Assembly: GCA_035310145.1 (NCBI GenBank)
Contig: DATGEL010000119.1
Location: 1-39,947 of the forward strand
Direction: 5' to 3'
DNA length: 39,947 nt
Origin: Dehalococcoidia bacterium
Lineage (GTDB): Bacteria > Chloroflexota > Dehalococcoidia > CAUJGQ01
In this document: in pieces, positions 32,030 through 39,947 of the stretch
Layout: every line of letters starts with the position of its first letter
Numbering within the stretch: position 1 is the first letter of the stretch
Notes under the pieces: generated by a model
What the model saw: only the letters and a program-made list of their open reading frames with translations
Database searches by the model: none
Told to the model about the DNA's origin: nothing
Translations under genes and position numbers: made by a program

Positions 32030-32165
32030 CGCTCAGAGCGTTGGCCGCGGCGCTATGGCAGCGCCGATCCGCGCTATGCGCCAAAACAGGCGCTGGCGCG
32101 AGGATGGCAACGTCCCGAACGAGTTCCACGCCGGATAGCGGTGCGATCCGGGCACGATCGCACGC

Positions 32166-32196
32166 TTGACCGCGTCCCGACCGTGGCTGCTACGCT
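32166..32196 (+). promoter_or_regulatory. Extended -10 promoter candidate before a small ORF
   Basis: TTGACC (32166-32171) and TGC-TACGCT (TACGCT at 32191-32196) are 19 bases apart; the TG dinucleotide before the -10 box may compensate for the long spacer. The remaining part of the 333-base spacer 32030-32362 shows only a short hairpin at 32048-32066. Confidence 0.35.
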
Positions 32197-32362
32197 GTGC
32201 CGGTCACAGGATTTATGTCCGGTTGATCAGGGCGCGGTTCCCGCCGCGCGCCGCGGTTCGGTTCCGCCTCGCACCGTCTTAGCTGCCAGATCCCCGGTTC
32301 GAAAGCGCCGGCCCGCACCGGCAGGGCGGCGCTGTCTCCAAAATCCGGCCGGAGAGCCTGCT

Positions 32363-32590
32363 ATGTGCGACGATCAGCCCGAAGCCTCAGCCAGCCTGGC
32401 CGGGAGTCGCTGCCGCCGGCATCCGATCAGCTCGGCAACCCGCCCGCGGCCGGCGCCGACCCTGAGGCGCCGGCGCGGCGCGGACGGCCAGCCGCTGATC
32501 GTCATCACCCAGCGCGATGACGTGGTGCTCGTGCATCCGCTCGAAGCGCGACGGCTTGCCCAGACGTTACTGCGCCTGGCGCGGCAATGA
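32363..32590 (+). CDS. Hypothetical 75-residue protein
   Basis: A short ORF starting at an ATG with GGAGAG eight bases upstream. The N-terminal half is basic and low in complexity. The C-terminal half (GQPLIVITQRDDVVLVHPLEARRLAQTLLRLA) looks like a genuine beta-alpha unit with an amphipathic last helix. No motif, signal or family is recognised. A possible promoter lies at 32166-32196. It is convergent with the lyase gene. It could be a small regulator or not a gene at all. Confidence 0.4.
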   Translation: MCDDQPEASASLAGSRCRRHPISSATRPRPAPTLRRRRGADGQPLIVITQRDDVVLVHPLEARRLAQTLLRLARQ

Positions 32591-32659
32591 GCCCGGCCGA
32601 TCGGGACGTCCCGCCCGATCAGCGCTTCGGGCCGAACGCTTCCTCCCGATCAGCAGCGC

Positions 32660-34318
32660 TCAGCGCGTATGCCACTGGAACTGCTGCGGCCTGCGCTGGG
32701 CGCGGGTGTCGATCATGATGTTGATCACCGCCGTCTTGCCCGAGGCGAAGGCCTTATCGATCGCCGGGCGAATCTCGTCGGGCCGCTCGACGAAGAAGCC
32801 CAGGCCGCCGAACGCCTCGGCAATTTTCTCGTAACGGGCGTTGGCCGTATAAGCGCCGGCGCGCGCCGTCAGCGGGTTGTGATCGGTCGTGCTCGGTCCG
32901 CCGCCCACGCCGTTGTTATTGACGACGATGTAGGTGATCGGCAGGTTGTAGCGGCAGGCGGTCTCCACCTCCATGCCGCTGAAGCCGAAGGCCGAATCCC
33001 CCTCCAGGTCGACGATGCGCCGCTCCGGGTGGCAGGCCGCGGCCGCCACGGCAAAGCCGCAGCCGATGCCCATCGTGCCGAAACTGCCCGCGTCGAGCCG
33101 CGTGCGCGGCAAATAATTGGGAATCACCTGGCGCGAGATGTCCATCGTGCTGGCGCCTTCGGAGACGAGCATGGCGTCGTGCGGCAGGGCGTCGCGGATC
33201 TCGCGCAGCACGCGGTAGTAGCCCATCGGCACGTCGTCGGAGACCAGCATCGGCTCCGTGTTGTTGGTGTTCGTCGCCACGGCGTTTTGCAGGCCGGAAC
33301 GCCAGCGGTTCTCGGCGCTGAACTGCCAGGGACTCTGTTCCAGCGCCTGATTGAGCTGGCGCACGATCGCCTTGCCGTCGCCCAGGAGGCCGACGCTGGC
33401 CGGCACGTTGGTGCCGATTTCGTTGCCGTCGATGTCGAGCTGGATCACCTTCACGTCGGGCGCCCAGCGCGGCGGCAGGCCGAAGTGCATGATCCAGTTC
33501 AGCCGGGCGCCCATCAGGAAGACGACGTCGGTGTTCTGCAGGGCGTAGGTGCGGCCCGGCGCGACGGAGAGCGGATGATCGTCGGGAATCACGCCCTTGC
33601 CCATGGGCGAGGGCAGGAACGGCAGTTGTGTCTTTTCGATGAACTCTTGCACCTCGGCCTCGGCGCGGCTCCAGGCCATCCCTTTGCCGACGACCACCAG
33701 CGGCCGTTCCGCCGTCTTCAGCAGCGCCAGCGCCTCCTGCACCGTCCCTTCAGGCGCCTGGGTACGGGGCGGGTCGGGCACGCGGCGGATGGGCGAGATC
33801 GCCTCTTCCTCGACCTTGCCGACGATGATGTCGTTGGGCATGTCGATGTACGCGGCGCCGGGCCTGCCATACAGCGCCTTGCGCACCGCCGTCTCGACGT
33901 GGAAGGGAATGCGGCCGACGGTCTCCACGCGCATGCTGTGCTTGGACCAGAGCCGCGCCGCCTCGACCTGAGGCGCCTCCTGGAAGGCGCCCATGCCGTC
34001 CTGGAAGCTATCGCTGGCGCCGCCGATCAGCAGCATCGGCCAGCCGTTGCTCCAGGCATTGGCGAGCCCGGCCAGTGCGTGCACCACGCCCGGCCCGGAG
34101 ACGACCAGGCAGGCCTGCGGCCGGCCGAGCAGATAGCCCGCGGCCTGCGCGGCGTACGAGGCCGATTGCTCGTTGCGCATGCCGTAGAACTTGATGCCCT
34201 CGCGCTGGCAGGCGTTGGCGATCGGATGCACCGGAAAGCCGACGATGCCGAACATGTGCTCGACACCCTGCGCCTTGAGACTCTGCGCCATCAACGTTGC
34301 GCCGTCGATCTCTGCCAT
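32660..34318 (-). CDS. 2-hydroxyacyl-CoA lyase (thiamine-diphosphate enzyme, HACL/oxalyl-CoA decarboxylase group)
   Basis: A 552-residue ThDP enzyme. The catalytic Glu lies in MRNEQSASYAAQAAGYLLGRP. The middle domain has PMGKGVIPDDHPLSVAP and ALQNTDVVFLMGARLNWIMHFGLPPRW. The ThDP motif is EGDSAFGFSGMEVETACRYN followed by VVNNNGV. The segments NYLPRTRLDAGSFGTMGIG and the C-terminal INIMIDTRAQRR with QFQWHTR match peroxisomal 2-hydroxyacyl-CoA lyase more closely than oxalyl-CoA decarboxylase, and clearly not acetolactate synthase. Known reaction: cleavage of 2-hydroxyacyl-CoA into an aldehyde and formyl-CoA; some members also act on oxalyl-CoA. The ATG at 34318 with GGAGTGGAGG upstream is chosen over the GTG at 34333. 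It is divergent from the leucine T-box operon. Confidence 0.88.
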   Translation of the reverse strand: MAEIDGATLMAQSLKAQGVEHMFGIVGFPVHPIANACQREGIKFYGMRNEQSASYAAQAAGYLLGRPQACLVVSGPGVVHALAGLANAWSNGWPMLLIGGASDSFQDGMGAFQEAPQVEAARLWSKHSMRVETVGRIPFHVETAVRKALYGRPGAAYIDMPNDIIVGKVEEEAISPIRRVPDPPRTQAPEGTVQEALALLKTAERPLVVVGKGMAWSRAEAEVQEFIEKTQLPFLPSPMGKGVIPDDHPLSVAPGRTYALQNTDVVFLMGARLNWIMHFGLPPRWAPDVKVIQLDIDGNEIGTNVPASVGLLGDGKAIVRQLNQALEQSPWQFSAENRWRSGLQNAVATNTNNTEPMLVSDDVPMGYYRVLREIRDALPHDAMLVSEGASTMDISRQVIPNYLPRTRLDAGSFGTMGIGCGFAVAAAACHPERRIVDLEGDSAFGFSGMEVETACRYNLPITYIVVNNNGVGGGPSTTDHNPLTARAGAYTANARYEKIAEAFGGLGFFVERPDEIRPAIDKAFASGKTAVINIMIDTRAQRRPQQFQWHTR

Positions 34319-34394
34319 CGTTGCTGCCTCCACTCCTGAAGCGTTCTGCGCCGCGCGATCTGCCCGGCATCTCGGCCGTGGTGATGGTAGCGCA

Positions 34395-34404
34395 TTCGTA
34401 CGAA
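34395..34404. promoter_or_regulatory. 10-bp palindrome upstream of the lyase gene
   Basis: TTCGTACGAA is a perfect inverted repeat 77 bases before the lyase start, between it and the leucine-operon promoter. It could be an operator; no regulator can be named. Confidence 0.25.
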
Positions 34405-34472
34405 GCGCGGAGATTCGGCGTGGGCCGCCGCGGGTGTCACGTTCCGGAGCATGCGCCGGCGCACGAGCCCTG

Positions 34473-34502
34473 TTGACACCTACCCGCGTAGCCGACTATC
34501 GT
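34473..34502 (+). promoter_or_regulatory. Promoter of the ilvBN-leuAB operon
   Basis: A consensus TTGACA (34473-34478) and TATCGT (34497-34502) are 18 bases apart. Transcription should start near 34509, about 35 bases before the T-box stem I. Confidence 0.7.
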
Positions 34503-34508
34503 GAATGG

Positions 34509-34794
34509 GACTTAGCGGTTATCTATCGCTTGCACGGCGTTGACGGAGAGTATCAGGCACGCCACGCGCCCGAAGCGAGCCGGGGATGGTGCAAGCCCGG
34601 CGGGTGGCAGCAGCCGAACTCGCTCCTGAGCCTTCCGGCCGATGGCCCTGCACATCGCGGGCAGTAAGCTGGAACGAGTGGCGTTCGTTATCGCGCCGCC
34701 GAGAGCTTCGTGGTCCGGCGCAGTGCGCCGGCGCCGCGGGGAACGAGGGTGGTACCGCGGGCCGTGCCCGTCCCTTGGCTGGGACGGGTTTTTT
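34509..34794 (+). promoter_or_regulatory. T-box riboswitch, leucine type (CUC specifier)
   Basis: This leader senses uncharged tRNA and controls transcription. Stem I has the GGAGAGTA element (34545-34552), arms GCCAC/GTGGC (34561-34565 with 34604-34608), the distal loop GGGGATGGTGCAAGCCC and a closing TCAGG/CCTGA pair. In the specifier loop the sequence is CGAA-CTC-GC, with CTC at 34619-34621, a leucine codon. The T-box sequence AGGGTGGTACCGCGG is at 34746-34760; its TGGT can pair with an ACCA tRNA end, which fits tRNA-Leu with A73. The intrinsic terminator follows directly. Low charged tRNA-Leu should allow read-through into the branched-chain amino-acid genes. Confidence 0.93.
34767..34794 (+). 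terminator. T-box intrinsic terminator
   Basis: CCCGTCCC (34767-34774) pairs with GGGACGGG (34781-34788) over a 6-base loop, followed by TTTTTT. The antiterminator formed by the T-box sequence competes with it. Confidence 0.92.
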
Positions 34795-35191
34795 CGTACG
34801 CGAACGAGGGTGAGCGTGGGCGGACGGTGTTCCGGCGGGCGGATGGCAGCGACGGTCTCTCACGAGGCCGGCTTTGCGCTGCGCGCCGCTCGCCCCGCCA
34901 TTCTGCTTCCCGTACGCTCGCTCGTACTTCTTCCCCTGCCTCTTATCTGACGTTCGGGAGCGCCGCGCCGGGCAGCGACACGCAGGCGGTGCTCCCCGGA
35001 GCAGGCCGCCGCCGTGCGGTGTGTCTTGCGGCGGTACGGATGGAGAGATCGATGTCCGGCAGACCAGGAAAGGAGCGCTTCGCCGTCCCGCCGTCACGGG
35101 ACGGATGGGTAGCATCGCCGCGCAGAGCACAACAAAGCGACGCGACCCGTATCCATCTGACCCTGGGGGCGAAGGGCGAAAGGACTCCCGC
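34795..35191 (+). other. 397-base untranslated leader between the T-box terminator and ilvB
   Basis: This stretch has no convincing gene, yet the leader is much longer than needed after a T-box. It contains a perfect hairpin CCGTCCCG-CCGTCA-CGGGACGG (35083-35104). A 49-codon ORF (35052-35201) with GGAGAG before its ATG overlaps the ilvB start out of frame; it lacks a run of Leu, Val or Ile codons, so a classic attenuator peptide is unlikely. Confidence 0.5.
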
Positions 35192-36909
<1,718 letters not shown>

Positions 36910-36910
<1 letters not shown>

Positions 36911-37494
36911 TGCCGACCCACAGCATGCATACCCTCGTGGCGCTGGTGGAGGACCATCCGGGCGTGCTGAACCGCGTCGCCAGCCTCTTCCGCCGCCGCG
37001 GCTTCAACATCGAGAGCATCACCGTGGGCAAGACTGAGACCGAGGGCATTTCACGCATGACGCTGGTGATCGACGGCGCCACGACACAGGTGGAGCAGGT
37101 CGAGAAGCAGCTCTACAAGCTGATCGATGTGGTCAAGGTCTCGGACATCACGCACGACGGCATCATCGCCCGCGAACTGGCCCTGATCAAAGTGCGCTGC
37201 AACAACCTCAACCGGCACGAGATCGTGCAGCTCGCGCAGATCTTCCACGCCGAGATCGCGGACGTGACCGACACGACGCTGGTGCTGGAGGCCGTGGGCG
37301 ACGAGGATCGCCTCGAAAGCCTGCTCAAGGTGCTGCGGCCCTACGGCATCCGCGAGATCGTGCGCACGGGCCGCGTGGCGCTGGCCCGCGGCGTTGGCTC
37401 GACCACGGTCGAGGCCGAGCCGGCCGAGATCCGCCAGTTCCACCGCCGCGAGGGCCGCATGCCCGCCAAGCCGCTGCCCTTCGCCTCGGACTGA
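36910..37494 (+). CDS. ilvN: Acetolactate synthase, small regulatory subunit
   Basis: A 194-residue regulatory subunit that binds the large subunit and gives feedback inhibition, usually by valine. The N-terminal ACT domain is HTLVALVEDHPGVLNRVASLFRRRGFNIESITVG, followed by the TEGISRMTLVI strand. The C-terminal domain has ELALIKVRCNN, IFHAEIADVTDTTLVLE and LRPYGIREIVRTGRVALARG, as in the IlvN/IlvH family. The ATG overlaps the ilvB stop by one base (TGATG), so expression is coupled; a GTG three bases earlier is also possible. Called ilvH in some naming schemes. Confidence 0.95.
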
Positions 37495-37558
37495 AGCGCA
37501 GCCGACATATCGGAATACCTCGGAGAACTGATGATGACGCACCGACTCTCCCTTAGCT

Positions 37559-37590
37559 GGCCCTCCGGCTCCCGTTGAGCCGAGAGGGCC
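37559..37590. repeat. Long hairpin after ilvN
   Basis: GGCCCTC-CGGCTC (37559-37571) pairs with GAGCCG-A-GAGGGCC (37577-37590), 13 base pairs with one bulged A and a 5-base loop. No T-run follows, so it is more likely an mRNA-stability or pausing element than a terminator. Confidence 0.55.
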
Positions 37591-37597
37591 GCGCGGA

Positions 37598-37621
37598 GGG
37601 AATAGGGGTTAGGGAACAGGG
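37598..37621 (+). other. G-quadruplex motif in the ilvN-leuA spacer
   Basis: Four G-runs (GGG, GGGG, GGG, GGG) are separated by AATA, TTA and AACA on the coding strand. This fits the G3+N1-7 rule for an intramolecular quadruplex in both DNA and the operon mRNA. More G-runs follow at 37626 and 37634. Confidence 0.6.
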
Positions 37622-37664
37622 AAGTGGGCGGTTGGGAATCGCCACCGAAGCAAGGAAACAAGCT

Positions 37665-37705
37665 CCCCTCGCCCAGGATTGGGCGAGGGGCCGGGGGTGA
37701 GGGCC
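37665..37705. repeat. Dispersed palindromic repeat, copy B
   Basis: CCCCTCGCCCA (37665-37675) pairs perfectly with TGGGCGAGGGG (37680-37690) over a 4-base loop, followed by the tail CCGGGGGTGAGGGCC (37691-37705). The tail and outer stem are identical to copy C at 39376-39425. It lies in the ilvN-leuA spacer and would be transcribed. Confidence 0.75.
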
Positions 37706-37792
37706 GACAGGGCCGGCGAGACCTACCTGTCGCGACCCGTCTCCAAGCGGACTGCTGATTCCCGACTGACGATCCTATGGAGAGAACCCATC

Positions 37793-39346
<1,554 letters not shown>

Positions 39347-39375
39347 GGCGGGCGACGAGCCCGCGGTGTTGATCT

Positions 39376-39425
39376 CCCCTCTCCCATAGCGCAGCGTGAT
39401 GGGAGAGGGGCCGGGGGTGAGGGCC
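39376..39425. repeat. Dispersed palindromic repeat, copy C
   Basis: CCCCTCTCCCAT (39376-39387) pairs perfectly with ATGGGAGAGGGG (39399-39410) over an 11-base loop, followed by the same CCGGGGGTGAGGGCC tail as copy B. Compared with B, the stem has changed while staying paired (CGCCC/GGGCG versus CTCCC/GGGAG), which is a compensatory change. It lies in the leuA-leuB spacer. Confidence 0.78.
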
Positions 39426-39498
39426 AGCGGCGCGCCGCGGGCCGTCGCGGCAAGATCCGAGCCTAAACCCGGCGAGTTCCCGCTCAAAGGGAGGCCCA

Positions 39499-39947
39499 AT
39501 GGCAACGTTCAAGGTCGCGGTCATTCCCGGAGACGGCATCGGGCCGGAGGTCTGCGCCGAGGGCGTGAAAGTGCTGCGCGCCGTCGAGAAGCGCTTCGGC
39601 CACCACTTCGAGCTGGCCGAGGGGCTCTGCGGCGGCGCGGCGATCGACAAGGCCGGCGTGGCGATTCTGCCGGAGACGCTGGCCCTGGCCAAGCAGAGCG
39701 ACGCCGTGCTCTTCGGCGCCGTGGGCGGGCCGAAGTGGGACGACCCGCGTGCCAAAGTGCGTCCGGAGCAGGGCTTGCTGGCGCTGCGCCGCGGCCTCGG
39801 CCTCTTCGCCAACCTGCGGCCTGTGAAGGTACACCCGCTGATGCAGAACGCCAGCACGCTCAAGCCCGACGTGCTCGCCGGGGTGGATATGGTCGTAGTG
39901 CGCGAGCTGACCGGCGGGCTCTACTTTGGCAAGCCGCAGAAGCGCTA
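39499..39947 (+). CDS. leuB: 3-isopropylmalate dehydrogenase, N-terminal part (runs off the right edge)
   Basis: The first 149 codons of an NAD-dependent beta-decarboxylating dehydrogenase that oxidises 3-isopropylmalate in leucine synthesis. It begins FKVAVIPGDGIGPEVCAEGVKVL, then LPETLALAKQSDAVLFGAVGGPKWDD, VRPEQGLLALRRGLGLFANLRPVKV (substrate-binding Arg residues) and VVVRELTGGLYFGKP. The RPEQGLLALRRGL segment separates LeuB from isocitrate dehydrogenase. AAAGGGAGG lies five bases before the ATG. It is the fourth gene of the operon; leuC and leuD are not in the window. Confidence 0.96.
   Translation, partial: MATFKVAVIPGDGIGPEVCAEGVKVLRAVEKRFGHHFELAEGLCGGAAIDKAGVAILPETLALAKQSDAVLFGAVGGPKWDDPRAKVRPEQGLLALRRGLGLFANLRPVKVHPLMQNASTLKPDVLAGVDMVVVRELTGGLYFGKPQKR

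Noticed and set aside
32048-32066. Intrinsic terminator after the MarR-controlled MFS gene
   Set aside because: A 7-bp stem is present but no T-run follows.
32660-34318. A second acetolactate synthase large subunit
   Set aside because: Motifs GARLNWIMHFGLPPRW and the C-terminal QFQWHTR fit the 2-hydroxyacyl-CoA lyase group, and the ThDP segment lacks the acetolactate synthase pattern seen in ilvB.
32669-34339. 556-codon open frame antisense to the lyase gene
   Set aside because: Shadow of the lyase; composition dominated by Arg, Gly, His and Asp, without motifs.

Overview
The window is a very GC-rich, gene-dense bacterial chromosome segment. It has no rRNA, tRNA, prophage, transposase or CRISPR array that I can support. 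Base composition, many GTG starts, the gene set (geranylgeranyl-reductase-like flavoprotein, sedolisin lipoprotein, secreted beta-propeller proteins, DinB proteins, a 2-hydroxyacyl-CoA lyase) and a leucine T-box suggest a Chloroflexota-like, monoderm-type organism. This placement is inference from style only.

Left part (1-10053). A partial lipoprotein gene overlaps selD by GTGA. selD is itself a selenoprotein gene: an in-frame TGA replaces the catalytic Cys17 codon and a compact hairpin lies at the distance expected of a bacterial SECIS, so the true gene runs to 1259 rather than stopping at the TGA. A sigma-70-like promoter with a 12-bp palindrome separates it from a DHFR-fold reductase. Then follow a FAD reductase overlapping endonuclease III, a VanY-like carboxypeptidase divergent from a small conserved coiled-coil protein, a DHA2 efflux pump, and a three-gene operon: cyclase/formamidase-like, limonene-epoxide-hydrolase-like, and a 588-residue protein with a nucleoside-phosphorylase-like C-terminus.

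Middle part (10218-23404). A 1200-residue secreted protein has 14 cysteine-paired propeller repeats, an Ig-like domain and five Fn3-like repeats. A candidate structured leader ending in an intrinsic terminator precedes an MFS exporter, followed by a sedolisin protease, an ITPase (rdgB), a decayed acyl-CoA thioesterase, a LysM protein, an ECF sigma factor coupled by TAATG to a zinc-finger anti-sigma factor carrying a large external propeller, and a GT-C-like membrane glycosyltransferase.

Right part (23460-39947). A peptide-type ABC importer (binding protein and two permeases, no ATPases here) contains and is preceded by two copies of a 72-bp palindromic element. Next come hisB, two convergent DinB genes, and a marR-MFS operon with two SlyA-like operators on its promoter. 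A 2-hydroxyacyl-CoA lyase is divergent from the branched-chain amino-acid operon ilvB-ilvN-leuA-leuB, which is headed by a promoter and a T-box riboswitch with a CUC (Leu) specifier. Three copies of a dispersed palindromic repeat sit in intergenic spacers, two of them inside this operon.
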